From Cladophialophora immunda (taxonomy: Eukaryota > Ascomycota > Eurotiomycetes > Chaetothyriales > Herpotrichiellaceae): a DNA stretch of 64,000 bases. Both the position numbers and the translations under genes were made by a program. Below the pieces are notes generated by a model, which worked only from the letters and a program-made list of their open reading frames with translations, was not told the origin of the DNA and did no database searches. Location: assembly GCF_000835495.1 (NCBI RefSeq), contig NW_015622545.1:1302001-1366000 (forward strand), in the 5' to 3' direction. Shown here one piece after another: positions 11,150-21,659 of this stretch. Positions within the stretch are counted from its first letter, which is position 1. Each line of letters begins with the position of its first letter.

Positions 11150-12289
11150 CCTGAACTCCACGGTATACGAGGAGTGGGGGCGTATTGCGAGCGGTGGTTA
11201 CCGACATGTGTTTCGTGTCAAAGTTGTCAAAGTTGTCAGTCGTTCGGGTTCTCAGCATGGCGGAGTTGGTCCCAGTCCAGATACATAACGACAGCAACTC
11301 GACTGCCTGCCCAAGCTCCAATCAATCCCAAAACCCCCTCCAGAGACGGAGTTAGTCGCAAAGGAGATCCATCACAAGGAAGACGGCGCTGAGAACACAA
11401 ACCAGCACTTCAGAGAAATGCTGGAAAATGAATGGCGTATCATGCAGAACATGCAGCATGTGAGCACGTCCCTCTGTTCCTTTCTACCCTTATTCTTTGC
11501 CCGTTTCCTTATTCGGCCACCCTCGACCGGAAAGGCAGATTATATGATAGGTATCTGCTAACGTGTTTCGGTCTCCCTCAGCCTCATATCAATCAGATAA
11601 TTGATTACGCCTTCCCAGATAGAAATGATGCCGGACCTGATGCCAGACCGTGGCTGATCGAGGAATACATGCCCAAGTGTCTACAAGACTGTCTCTGGGC
11701 GAAAGAAGAGGACTTGTACCTCCCTTTGGACAGGGTCGACATTACCAAGCAACCCCTGAGCGGCTCACAGCATTATCACGAAAACTGCATAATGCATCGG
11801 GACATTAAGCCTGACAATGTGATGATGGGTGTCGTCGAGGGCGATGGCAAGTCGGCCCGATGGCTCTGCAAGTTCACGGACCATGGCGCGGTGAAGGTGA
11901 CCAGGCAACTCGTGGCGGGACAGGCTGGGTCGCCATTTTACTGCGCGCCCGAGATCCTGGATCGTAAGCCTTATGGCGAACGAGTCGACGTCTGGTCCCT
12001 CGGTGTTCTATCCGTGGTGCTCTTTACGGGCCACGACCCCATTCGCGACAATCCCTACGTCGACATATATCCGCAGTCATCGTCGGAGGTTCGGGGTTGG
12101 ATGAACCTAGTCAGTAAGTTCATCAAGTTGTGCTATGATCCGAAGTGGCGTCCCCTCCTCAACAACATGCTCATGGAGAAGCCCCTAAAGCGGTGGCCCG
12201 CGCGTCGGTGTCAGATGTTCATGGCAGACCCATCCCAGCCGCGGGATCGAATCGTCTCCATACTTCCAGCGTTGTCCTCGAAAGAATAA
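11150..12289 (+). CDS. Protein kinase domain with DHG in place of DFG
   Basis: A Ser/Thr-type kinase domain in two exons. Exon one has a glycine-rich loop (GRIASGGYRHVFRVK, near 11190), the VAIK-type lysine in ELVAKEI (Lys codon 11361-11363) and a helix with LENEWRIM. An intron at 11460-11581 (GTGAGC donor, CTAAC branch, CAG acceptor) joins in phase to give MQHPHINQIIDY. The second exon has HRDIKPDNV (His codon 11795), the metal-binding motif as DHG (11879-11887), CAPEI (11942-11956) and DVWSLGVL. A stop near 11288 separates the glycine loop from the VAIK lysine, so either a small intron is missed or the N-lobe is broken. The catalytic Asp and the invariant Lys are present. The substrate is unknown. 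The reading frame ends with TAA at 12289. Confidence 0.7.
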
Positions 12290-12697
12290 CTCTTTACAGA
12301 TGCACAGTTACAAGAGAACCGGAGGAATTGACACGACCATCCCGAGCGCGACTGTCTCGAGCACGATGGTGCGGTGTTCGGTGATGGTCATGTGGAGCCC
12401 GGCGATGTGGAGCCCAGTGAAGATGGCTCCGATAATAGGACGATCCCTGAGCCACATGTTGCCCAGTTTCTGACCGGAGCAAATGCTACTCAGCTAGACG
12501 ACAGAGACGACAACATGTCGATCAGCACAACTGGAGCTTGGGCCCCGGAGGTTGGGGAGGATGACGCGCCGGCGACGCCCAAGGCACCCAGCGACGACGA
12601 CGAGCTGCCTTCCGTACCCTGCACACCAGATTATGACGACAAGGCGACGCATCCGGCCCCGGTGCAGGAAGTTTACGACTTTGCCAACGACGAATAG
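12290..12697 (+). other. Acidic open frame after the kinase, possible C-terminal tail
   Basis: A 107-codon frame (12374-12697) is rich in D, E and P (EVGEDDAPATPKAPSDDDEL) and ends in TAG. Fungal kinases of this kind often carry acidic low-complexity tails. The kinase frame stops at 12289, so an intron or frameshift would be needed to join them. I cannot decide between a tail, a separate small ORF and chance. Confidence 0.25.
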
Positions 12698-14882
12698 GAC
12701 TAGGAAGCAGACAACAGCTTCACAATGCAGATGTTCATCACGATTTACCTTGCCCGGACCGTCGGAAAGAGTCGAAGACAACAAGACCACCAATAGGAAA
12801 TCAAAGAAATTAAAAAAACAAAAAAGACAATGGGGTACCTCCCCTCCCTCCCCCTTTCTTCTGAGGTCCGCCTGCTTGGGTTTTGTCTTTGGGGACTCGG
12901 GAGCCAGACTGCTTTGACGGCTTGTCTGGTGGAGGAGCTGGTTAAGATTGCTGCGAGATCCCGAACAGGGGACCATCGTAGACCTCTCCGTCATTGTCAC
13001 CTACAACGACGCCATCGCTGTCGCCGCAGTTGCCGTCGAAATCGAGTAATTGGTCTTCATAACTGTCAGGTTGGTAAAATGGATAGGAGGGATGCGTAAC
13101 TACGCACCATCGAAAAACCTGGATGTCGGAGTTTCGGGGGGATGATCTGGATCAATCACCTCATTGTCGTTAGGGTGGGCACAACAAGTGCAGAGACGGT
13201 CATAATGCCGAATTTGCCCTACACCAGTTCCCTGGAGTATCGGGCACGAGAGGTTAAATGACTGAACACTGTTAAAGGTAGGTACTCGCACTGTTGTTCC
13301 ATCACCTGCTGGGTAAGGAGCATGAGAAAGTCGAAAGCTTGTCTGGTTGGATCGGGAAGCCATGGCCTGGTGTGACGGCAGGGACAATATTGTATATGTA
13401 GTTGTTGCGATTGAGTATCTGTGGTCCGAAGCGAGCGCTGGTTATTTTCATGAAGAAAACGGAAACGGAACAAGGAGTGACTGATTGCCACGGGAAGTCG
13501 CAAGAGAACAGAGCAATGAACATAGCGAGAGCTTTTTGGAGTTTTTATACGTGAGAACACAGGATGTCATGATAAACCTACAGCTCTCCAACCATCAAGC
13601 ACGCTCCCCTTTGTCAATTCGCCCCCGACTTCCAGCAGTCAAAGACCTATGGCATTGTGCGAAGGGCGTGGCGGCCCCCTGCCGTGGCTTGTAGTTCATG
13701 GTGTGTGGTGTGTGTCAAGAGACCGTCCCGTATAAACAAATATCGGCTTCATATTGGCTGAGCAGGCGAAGAAAGAAGGGAAAAAATAGCATCATTGTCT
13801 GGATTTGAAACCTGGAAGGATTATCAACACGGAACCAGATTGGTCTCGGCCATGGAAGAACATCCACCTACTGGATTCTGAAGGACCATCGGACTTTTCC
13901 AATTGATAAGAAGCAGCCATTTTTTGTCCACAACAAGCTGCTGCACCAATCATGGGTAGATGAGGCGTCTGGAAGTGACCATTCTCCAGCTTGGCAGCTT
14001 TGTGTTGTACAGGGAGGATCTCCATTGGCCCAACCACCATTTGTTGTTGTAGGACAGAGGCTCCCCCAGTGTCGACTATCCCCAGTTTTAGGATGGGAAG
14101 GAGGGCACCTGGGTGTAGTACGGCATGTCCGATTGGCGAGTAAAATGTCGCGAACTCATGCGTTACTGGAACTGCCTGTCATTGCTCCTGTCTTAATCCC
14201 CGAGACGAGCGCAAGAGGCGCAACTAGTGGCGAGGAAAGCTCGACGAAGTCTGGAAATAACGCGGCCAGCGGCCTTCCACTGCTCAATGGGCGGATAACG
14301 AGCCTGCATTGGCCCAGAGCTAGTATCATATGCTAGCACACCGGCGGTATCTCGACACCCGGGGCGGTTTGCGCTTGCGAGATCCTGGAGAAACAGCGCT
14401 TGAACTTGTCCTGGCAGCTCCCACCTCCCCCACCTGACCATTCTGAGCCCGGGATCGAGCTTCCCGCATGTGCCGCTTGGCCACCGACGATCTTGAGCTA
14501 TCGATTGAGTAGTCAAAGTCCTCGTTCATGTCTTTCTCCTCCATGTCCTCTTGTTCCCGGCGACGTTTCTGGCTGAGCGATAGGCTGGCTAGAGACGCCA
14601 TGCAAGGGGCAGGTGATTCAGAAGGCTCGTTCTCAGCGTCACTGCTGCCGCCTACATACGCTAAATCGCTTACTTCCCGAGAGGGTCGGCGTTTTGGACA
14701 CGCCAGGATATAAGTGTCTAGAACTGACCAATACAGATGGCTGCTGGCGGCTCGTGGTAATCCAGCATGTGCGCCGCATCTGGCAACCCAGCCCGACGAA
14801 AGTGTGCAAAAAGTTTGAATACATCGCGTGATACTGGGTGCAGCTAGACCTATTTAGGAAAGATTTATAGTGCCCTTATTTC
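12698..14882. other. No recognisable gene
   Basis: Minus-strand frames at 13363-13100 (87 codons, Cys/Pro-containing) and 14601-14326 (91 codons, charged N-terminus with QKRRREQEDMEEKDMNEDF) look somewhat protein-like but match nothing I know. Short T/G-rich runs occur near 13695. No RNA gene or transposon end is seen. Confidence 0.25.
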
Positions 14883-15466
14883 TTAGTCTAACCCGATTAG
14901 GTATATTAAGTGACGCGTTTTAGGCTTTATCTGTGACTGGTTGAACCCTGAAGGAGGCAGTCTCGACACAGGATTCGGGACTGTGCATGCCAGAAGGGTG
15001 GGCTGCTCCGAATCCGAATGAGATGGTGCGTCGTTGGGGACGATGGCGTTTGACAGACGCGGCGGAAGGCTTGGCACTGAGTTGGCTGCATGTTCGGAGG
15101 AGGCAACAACACCACTGGCTTTTTCGCCAGAGCTTGGGCAAGCCACGGATCCATCGTCTTCAGTTCTGGCTTCGAGCACTAGCGCATCTTGACCTGAGCG
15201 TGAGTCTGCTGGCATGTGAAGTGCTTGGATTTCGAACCTTCCCCCATACCTTGATGCCCAGGCTGCGCTTCTTTCGCGTTTTCGCGTCGGTCTTCCTTCT
15301 CGCGTCCCTCTTCTCTCCTGCGTTGTTTTTTTTGCTTGCGTTCCTCGCCCTTCTTTTCCTTCCTTCTCTGCTCTTCCTCGTATCGGTCACCCGCTCTGGT
15401 GAAGTGATCAATTCCGTAGCTCGTAAACTTCATGCTTAGGGTGGGGATATATATGTCGTACAACAT
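14883..15466 (-). CDS. Hypothetical two-exon gene, Lys/Arg/Glu-rich
   Basis: Two minus-strand frames can be joined in phase. Exon one is 15466-15250 (72 codons plus one base). A 41-base intron follows (15249-15209, GTATGG donor, CCAG acceptor). Exon two is 15208-14883, ending in a stop, for 180 codons in total. The protein has a strongly charged N-terminal half (repeated RRKEKKGEERKQKKQRRRE, likely helical) and an S/P-rich C-terminal half. A second Met at 15433 is an alternative start. The intron is near the lower size limit and lacks an obvious branch site, so the model may be chance. Function unknown. Confidence 0.3.
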
Positions 15467-16391
15467 CCTCGTGCCTCAAGAGCACCAGCGTGGTAGATGA
15501 AGGCACGGTCTTGACGGTAGAAAAGGGAGGGCTCATGTTTGGTCGGGCGGCAGCCCCCAGAATAGTCGTACCTAGGGCTCCCCTATCTATTTATACATGT
15601 CAGACTCTGCGTCGTTGCTATTTCTGTTTTCGAGATCGAGAGAGTCAGGCCTGCCTCGTCAATGCAGCCACCCCGCGACAACTGGAAAACTCTCTTCGCT
15701 GTTACCCCCTTGGACCGGTCACCATGGTCCATTGTACGGCACCGTTGGGATATCACATATCAGGCGACGGCACCGCCATGCAGGCTGGGACGTGCCAAGG
15801 AGGCAGGATCTCTTCCTGCAGGCTGAGCGCTTCGGCTTCGAGGTTGATGCAGCAGATCTACAAGAATCACATCCTGCAATGGCCGACACCAAGTCCATCA
15901 AGTTCTTCAAAAGTGATTTGACATTGTCCACCCGCGTTTAAACAAGTTAGTTAAAGCCATCCTTGACCGTGATCAGTCACCTGCTGAATAATGCCAATAT
16001 CCAGCTTCGAATTCTCGCTGTCCATTTCAACGTCAGTCACCATCAGCACGCCAGCTGTTCCCCTTGAGTTGTAGGCAGTTCATATGTGTATGTTGTAAAT
16101 GGAGCCACGACGGCCAGTGGACCCCCGGGTCTATCGTTACGGGAAATGTTTGTTCGGAAATTCCGTCTATTTGGCGTCGCCATGCACGAAAAGGCCCAGA
16201 AGTCCAGCGACGGGTTCTCGTGCCGTGTCTTAGGGGTCGAACGATTGGATCCATCCTGCTGGGACGTCGTCGCCGCAGTAGCAGCAGCAGGGGGAGGGGT
16301 GAGTTTGAACTCTGGGACCGTGATGGAGGGTCCGGGTGGCGTTTGATCAGCATCTAAGCTAACTTGGGACAAAAGGAACGCAACGATCCAG
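15467..16391. other. No recognisable gene
   Basis: Open frames on both strands up to 143 codons show no family likeness. One plus-strand stretch near 15820-15940 (ERFGFEVDAADLQESHPAM) reads like protein but is unassigned. The minus-strand frame 16402-16043 is Pro/Ala/Thr-rich. Confidence 0.2.
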
Positions 16392-16518
16392 TTGATGATC
16401 ATCCTAGGTCAATTGGTAGCCTCACTGGTCAACTTGGGCACCAAGGACTTTAAGAGCAACGCGGGCTGGCGGATCCCGGTCGGTCTTCAATTCATTCCTG
16501 CAGGATTTCTGGCACTTG
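16392..16518 (+). pseudogene. Sugar-transporter (MFS) fragment
   Basis: About 42 codons reading ILGQLVASLVNLGTKDF followed by GWRIPVGLQFIPAGFLAL. This is the segment of fungal sugar porters that runs from one membrane helix through the conserved WRIP-LQ motif into the next helix. The similarity stops abruptly at about 16520, where the opposite strand begins to encode an ankyrin-like piece. Only this short internal part of a roughly 500-residue transporter is present, so it cannot be functional. Confidence 0.65.
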
Positions 16519-16699
16519 TTTTGAACGACTTTTTGCTGCTGGGTACGGGGTCGTCGCCACTCTTGACGTCGTGCTCGTCGAACAATTTCTGTAAATCGGA
16601 CAGTCGACCAGCTTTGCATGCTTCCACCATCGCTTCCTGGTGAGGAGGGAGTTTACCGACTTGCTGTGGCTGTATAGGGGATGGAGGTGGCTGAGGCAT
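16519..16699 (-). pseudogene. Ankyrin-repeat protein N-terminal fragment
   Basis: From an ATG at 16699 the minus strand encodes a proline/glutamine-rich leader followed by MVEACKAGRLSDLQKLFDEH, the first helix pair of an ankyrin-type repeat. It then runs into KSGDDPVPSSKKSFKTS before meeting the antisense of the sugar-transporter piece. No second repeat follows. The rest of the parent gene is absent. Confidence 0.5.
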
Positions 16700-16957
16700 T
16701 GGTCGCCGAACGGAGAGTTGGCGGATACAAGTACATATCGGTTGAAGCGACGCCGGCGACAGACACCAGCAGAATCAACGTGGCGGGCAGATCGTTGTCC
16801 GCTGCATCACCGGGTCAGATGAACCCCTTGCCCAGAGGGAGCACTTACCAACTGATTTTAGACGCCTCATTCGAATCCAGGCTCCCGATGAAGGCCATGG
16901 AGAAGATGCGGATGGAGCTGCAGTGGTGAAAATCTTTGGCAAAGACCGGCCCACTGA

Positions 16958-17128
16958 GTCATCGAACTCAACGCCTCGGACGAACGAGGCCTCTCCGTGA
17001 TCAGAGAACGAGTCAAACAGTTCGCATCGCAACACCTGACACACCCTTTCTCGGATAAATACCGCAAGAAGTACCCATGCCCCAACTTCAAGGTGGTTTT
17101 GTTGGACGAGGCAGACCAGCTCACGCAG
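16958..17128 (+). pseudogene. Replication factor C small-subunit fragment (Rfc2/RFC4 type)
   Basis: Fifty-seven codons read [20 protein letters not shown], then [21 protein letters not shown]. This is the RFC box III-V stretch of the AAA+ clamp-loader subunits, including the Walker B DEAD. The YPCP insertion before the Walker B fits the Rfc2/RFC4-type subunit. Upstream, FGKDRPTE is in another frame and a TGA sits directly before the Val codon, so the piece is frameshifted at its 5' edge. The Walker A loop is absent. At the 3' edge it runs straight into a QCR10 fragment on the other strand. Confidence 0.8.
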
Positions 17129-17276
17129 GGTTGTCCTCCGGCGGCACCTCCCTGATCCAGTAGTTGCCGACGACGGGAAGCTTGGACAGAATATCTTGCC
17201 TCATGCAGGGAACTTCGCCGAAGGAAAAGACTGCAAAGACACCTGCCACAACGCCGAAACCCGAAGCAATATATCC
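17121..17276 (-). pseudogene. Cytochrome bc1 subunit 10 (QCR10) C-terminal fragment
   Basis: The minus strand encodes GFGVVAGVFAVFSFGEVP (membrane helix), RQDILSKLPVVGNYW and then [10 protein letters not shown] plus a stop. QCR10 proteins of the mitochondrial bc1 complex end in a helix, a D-IL-K-P-V(G)-Y stretch and PPEDNPF. Only the final Phe is replaced, exactly at the junction with the RFC piece. The N-terminal part of QCR10 is missing; upstream codons in the same frame are antisense of the PEX7 fragment. Confidence 0.7.
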
Positions 17277-17457
17277 TTGAGCGCTTCGGGATGACCCAAT
17301 CCGTGGATCAATCTCTGGGAGATGGCGATCGGTGCCACTCTGGACAAGATTTTCAGGCTGAGATTCGGCAGGCTGGGGGCTTTCTCCCGTCCCACCTTCT
17401 ATCGCGCTAATTATCGCATTGGACATCTCGTGCGGCGACAATCCCAATTGCCAAAAA

Positions 17458-17601
17458 CACTCGCAGGAAGCCTTCTCATGCAGCTGGAACCTCACGTCGA
17501 AGGCAACTTTTGCCTCATCATCCTGGGATGGGACAGTCAAGATATGGAGTCCGGAGCGGCAGCAGAGCCTGCTCACATTACCCACCCATTCCTGCACGTA
17601 C
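17458..17601 (+). pseudogene. PEX7 (peroxisomal targeting receptor) WD40 fragment
   Basis: Forty-five codons: HSQEAFSCSWN, FASSSWDGTVKIWSPER, LLTLPTHSCTY. This is one WD40 blade with the PEX7-specific continuation PER..SL.TL..HSCTY. PEX7 is the cytosolic receptor for PTS2 proteins and has six to seven blades; only one is here. Codons before and after lose similarity at once. Confidence 0.75.
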
Positions 17602-19059
17602 AGGACGAAGCTTGTTTGGCTGCTTTCTCTCGCCCCTGTTGTTCCTTGAACATACGTTCACAGTTCCTTAATTCGCGATCGAGGGTGTGGGGATCTTTCT
17701 CTTCTGGTTGAGCGGAAGCCGACATTGACTGTGTTGGTGCTGGCGTTACAGTGCCGCTGGAGCGATGGGACTGTAAGCGACCACCACTACCACTACTGCC
17801 ACTACTGCATGGCAGTGCCTGGGCTTTATGCTGCGTCCCGACTAAAAAAATTTGTTTGATCATCATTGTATTCACGTCTTTGTCTGGTTTGCTCCGCTAG
17901 ATCCCAGCAACGAAAGATGGAGAGCAATCTCGAGGTGGGTCCTCGCAGCCCATGCCTTCCCGCGCCACCTAATTCCAACCTCATCAAAGGAGGCAACCGA
18001 TCAGGAAAACGGTCCCCCAGTGGTCATCCGGTTCCGCCAGCTGGTCAGGTTGGTATTCGAGAGACGTCATCTGTCAGAATGGTCACAGAAGCTTGACTAC
18101 ACGGAATCCATAGAATTAAAGGGTGTAGGTTGCATGGAGGCCATATGAAGGGACAGAGTATCAGAGGAGACGCTCATATCTGTGCCACCAACGAGGGAGG
18201 CGTCTAACATAGCTGGTTGGAGACTGAAGGAATCCATTATGGGATGTGGTGGCGGTGGAGACGGTTCGTCCATATCCATTCGTTCTGCAATGTCCAAGAA
18301 ATCCCCGTCACCGTCGGTGTCCATTTCCTCGGCGTCATCCGTCACATCCGCGTCCCCTGCTTGTTCAGCCAGGAGATTCAAGCGATGCGGCGTGTCGATA
18401 TCCATTGCAGCGTATGGATTGAATGGCACGCAATGTAGTTAGTTATAGACTCCGGACAGGCGGAAATCCGCCTTTACGCGCGCACTTTGTGTCATCGTTT
18501 TGCAGCCCCGGGAGCCCATAAGTCCGGAGTCCAATTTGCTCCGGGAAGCTGTATGTGAAAGAGAAGGGATAGGGGACGTGGCACCTCTCTCGCTATGCCT
18601 TACCGACAGAATGCGTCTGCAACCACACAGTTTAGCAATGTGAAGGCCACCGGCAATGTGAAGGCGACCAATACGAGACTCGACGACTTGGATAACAGTT
18701 GTCGCCATAATCTTGAGCGTGATACTCATTCTCATATTCGTCATGGTGGAGCTCAGGGCCAAGGCAGTCCCTGTGATGCCAATGTCGATGCTGCATGGAA
18801 TTCTTGCCATATCGAATCAGATCAGTAATGTTTGCGTTGGTATCGCTATGCTGCGCAGCCGACGCCACCTCCCGCTCCACATCAAAGCACGGCAGCAATG
18901 CCAAATAAGCCCTCATCACAACATCCACATGCCGCGACCGCGATCCTGGACTATCCCACCTCGGACTTCGAGTCCACTTGGATGTGAGTTGCTCCGCCTC
19001 AAGGACAAGCTCGACGTGGCAACTAACAGGACCAGGTATCTCAACATCCCAACCTCCCC
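17602..19059. other. Unassigned part of the mosaic
   Basis: A minus-strand frame 18429-18097 (110 codons) begins MPFNPYAAMDIDTPHRL, is strongly acidic (EEMDTDGDGDF) and ends in a stop. It may be the N-terminal exon of an unknown protein. A minus-strand piece near 17720-17600 contains DRELRNCERMFKEQQGREKA, probably helical. Neither is assignable. Confidence 0.25.
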
Positions 19060-19161
19060 AAATCCTCTGTAACCTTGTTCGAGGCGAAGGCGCAAAAGGT
19101 GAGCTTTGAGGCCATTGGCAAGGAGATTGGCCGGGACGAGGTCGCGGTGGCAGCTCCCATC
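19060..19161 (+). pseudogene. Cyanate hydratase (cyanase) N-terminal fragment
   Basis: About 34 codons: [13 protein letters not shown], then [18 protein letters not shown]. This matches the helical N-terminal domain of fungal cyanases, enzymes that turn cyanate and bicarbonate into ammonia and CO2. One residue of the usual K(G)LSFE motif is missing. The catalytic C-terminal domain (Arg, Glu, Ser residues) is absent. A long minus-strand ORF covering this place is a shadow. Confidence 0.65.
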
Positions 19162-20602
19162 CTACGACCCACGCACTGGCTAGCCCGCAAGCGGCTTTTG
19201 CCACACGTTGTCTCTCCTCGTCAGGTGATTCCGATGGTACAGCACAGCTGCGTTGGTCCCTGGCTATTTTCCTGTTTTCGGACCACTTCAAGTCCGCGGA
19301 ACACCCTCGTCTCGGTTGGTCCCCCTGCCGCTCCTCGGTTGTCTCTGCCCTTATAACGTATCCCCAATCCGCCTCTGGTCCTGAAGTAACCCATACTCTT
19401 GTAGCTACCCCGATTTTGATATACCTTGTCGCAGAACGATCGTCCAGCGGGAAGATTCCGGTGAAGCGGCCATCACGTGGCAGCGGCAGTGGCGTTGAGC
19501 AGGAAAATTCCAAGATGGGACTTGACTTGGTATGGGAGAATAGGTACATACCGTAAAAAGAGCCGCAGTGGAGCGGCCTGATGGTCAATGCCATTGGGTT
19601 TATGGCCCAGGGATGTGGCCGACGCCCGGCTACAGAGAGAATGGGAAGAGAGGTAACCAAGGCTAGCCTGGGCAGGCTAGCAAAACTGAACGGGGCGTGA
19701 CACAATTGGCTCCCTAACGATCTGCATGTCGGTATACCGGGGGCCGCGCGCTGCCATTGGTTGTCAAATGATCACCATATTGTGCCCTGCAGACCAGGTT
19801 CCTGACACACATGACACGGTCAGACTGGAAAAGGTCTGCAATAGGCAACTCATGGGCCGCCGGAGTCCCTGCAGACCCCGAAAGTGCAGAACTGACGCAA
19901 ATTCAAAAAGGCCCAAAGGCCCAGGAGGCCCCACCCTCCAGGTTGCTGAAACCTGCGTCCTCAACCACCCAGATCACCAAACCCAGCCAGGAAACCCCCA
20001 AAAAAAAGCTCACTCGTCTTTCCCCTTTCCTAATCATTTCCATATAAACTCCTAGGAAACATGCTGCTGGACAGCCTCCTTGGGAATGACGCCCTGCGCC
20101 ACAAAGAATCACGGTAAGATTGTTTCATCATCGACGATAGCCAACTTGCTCTCGGTACTCTTCGTCGCGGTGCAGCTGCTCCCTCAACAGCTCAATCAAC
20201 GAGATGGAGCAAAATATCTGGGCTGCAACATCACAATCGATCAAATGGGCAACATCAGCATGACATAACGCTAGGACATTAATGACACAGCTCAATCCAG
20301 AACTCGGGGTCATCGGAGGCTGGCCTCAGAGCCTCGACGACCTTCTTAAGAGGTGTTCATCCCACTGTGAAGGCGTGGAGCGCAAGGCGCACATCTACGT
20401 GGAAATTTCATTCTTCGCCAAAGCGAGAATTAGCTCCGTCTACGCGAATGAGACTGCATTGCCCAAGACATATTCCAGCAGTCCGTCGTCAGATCGAGAG
20501 TGAGAAGGAGACGGAGAACGAGCAAGCTCAAGCAGAACTTTTCCGAGGTTGAACAATGGTCGATTGCGAATGTACGGCATCGGCTTGGGCTGTGGTGGTC
20601 TC
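19162..20602. other. Unassigned
   Basis: Open frames on both strands without family likeness. A homopurine run (cccccaaaaaaaagctc) lies near 19995. Nothing else is supported. Confidence 0.2.
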
Positions 20603-20953
20603 TCAGCAACTGCTTGCTGATGAATGGAAACATTGACGTCCGCTGGTTCGCTGCGACTGACGATACTCCTCTAGAACTCGGCTCAGGATTTTGCTGTACC
20701 GTTTGGCAACAAGCCAATTCTCCCCCATCTCAGCGAGGGTCGCCACGAAGAAGCTAATGTCGGGGTCCCTTTCTTTTCTCCTTGCACTCCTCAAAGAGAA
20801 TGGCAATGTCCGTTGTATATTCCTTCTAAAAATGCATATCGCCCTGTTTCCGGGTCCTCGATAAAGCCACATGTACCCGCCGCTCAGTGTCAATGTCACT
20901 AATGACGCTGAGTGGACTGCTAGCAGTGGTAGGCTCTTAATGGAAATTACCAT
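20603..20953 (-). pseudogene. Possible C-terminal piece of a fungal Zn-cluster regulator
   Basis: The minus-strand frame contains FFVATLAEMGENWLVAKRY and SKILSRVLEEYRQ. This resembles the terminal helices of Zn(2)Cys(6) regulators, where a tryptophan-containing helix precedes an aromatic-rich, amphipathic end. There is no DNA-binding domain nearby. The assignment rests on a short stretch and is tentative. Confidence 0.3.
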
Positions 20954-21560
20954 TCTCCTCGGGAGGATTTCGCACTATTAAAGACTGAGCGAAATCGACT
21001 AATCTCTGCTCAGTGGTGCCATTCTTCGTGGGCGACGAACGCTGTGACTGCAGTGAGATGACCTGGTTCTGGATTGCAAAAAGAGGCGTAGGGAAGCGAA
21101 GATGTATCCTTGACGCTTTTCCTTGGTCTAAAAGTGATATACCATACCCAAATTCGCCCCGGCGTATGTTCTGAATGCTATCTACGGATCCGCCGGCATC
21201 TGTTTCGGAATCTCATACGGCCTATTCGGGTCGCTTATAGCAGGTTTCAGAGTGTCTTCACTCCAACAAGTCACATCTTTCCCAAAGGTAGGACTGCCAG
21301 ACGGGTGTAATACTCCTTCTGTCAACGGTCTTGCAGGAGTCCCCTTTCTGCCTTTGTCTACGGTGTAGGAAAGGTGTGTGGGCTATATTCTTTGCGATAA
21401 AGAAATCCAAGCGGCCATCAATGCCGCTGAGCCTTTGCGTCAACAGCGAGAGGGAGACAGGCAGCCCGTGGCAGAGCCGCTCTGAGTTCGAAATTCGGTT
21501 CCTCGTGGGACGACGATTATTTCTTCGACAGTGATTGTGTCGACGCTGACCGCGATGGCA
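20954..21560. other. Unassigned; one hydrophobic plus-strand stretch
   Basis: Around 21150-21260 the plus strand reads LNAIYGSAGICFGISYGLFG and on to SLIAGF, a probable membrane-helix fragment of unknown origin. The rest shows no likeness. Confidence 0.2.
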
Positions 21561-21659
21561 TTCTGCCGGTGCTGCGACGACCTTCTCCGGTTCGATCTCG
21601 ACTAAATGCGCGTCCAACTCGTCCACCAGCCTCTGCACGAATTCCTCTTCGGTTTCCCC
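21561..21659 (-). pseudogene. Class-III aminotransferase fragment
   Basis: Thirty-three codons: GETEEEFVQRLVDELDAHLV, then EPEKVVAAPAE. In PLP-dependent class-III aminotransferases the motif E(S/T)..(E/D)YV..L..ELD..F...GP..V.AFVAE precedes the substrate loop. No PLP lysine region is present. Flanking codons are unrelated. Confidence 0.5.

Noticed and set aside
17121..17597. 158-codon minus-strand ORF taken as one protein
   Set aside because: Only its last ~50 codons are QCR10-like; the rest is antisense of the PEX7 fragment and unrelated DNA.
18632..19705. Longest ORF of the window (357 codons, minus strand)
   Set aside because: It is rich in R, S, P and W, matches no family, and runs antisense to the cyanase piece. 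It is probably a shadow frame.
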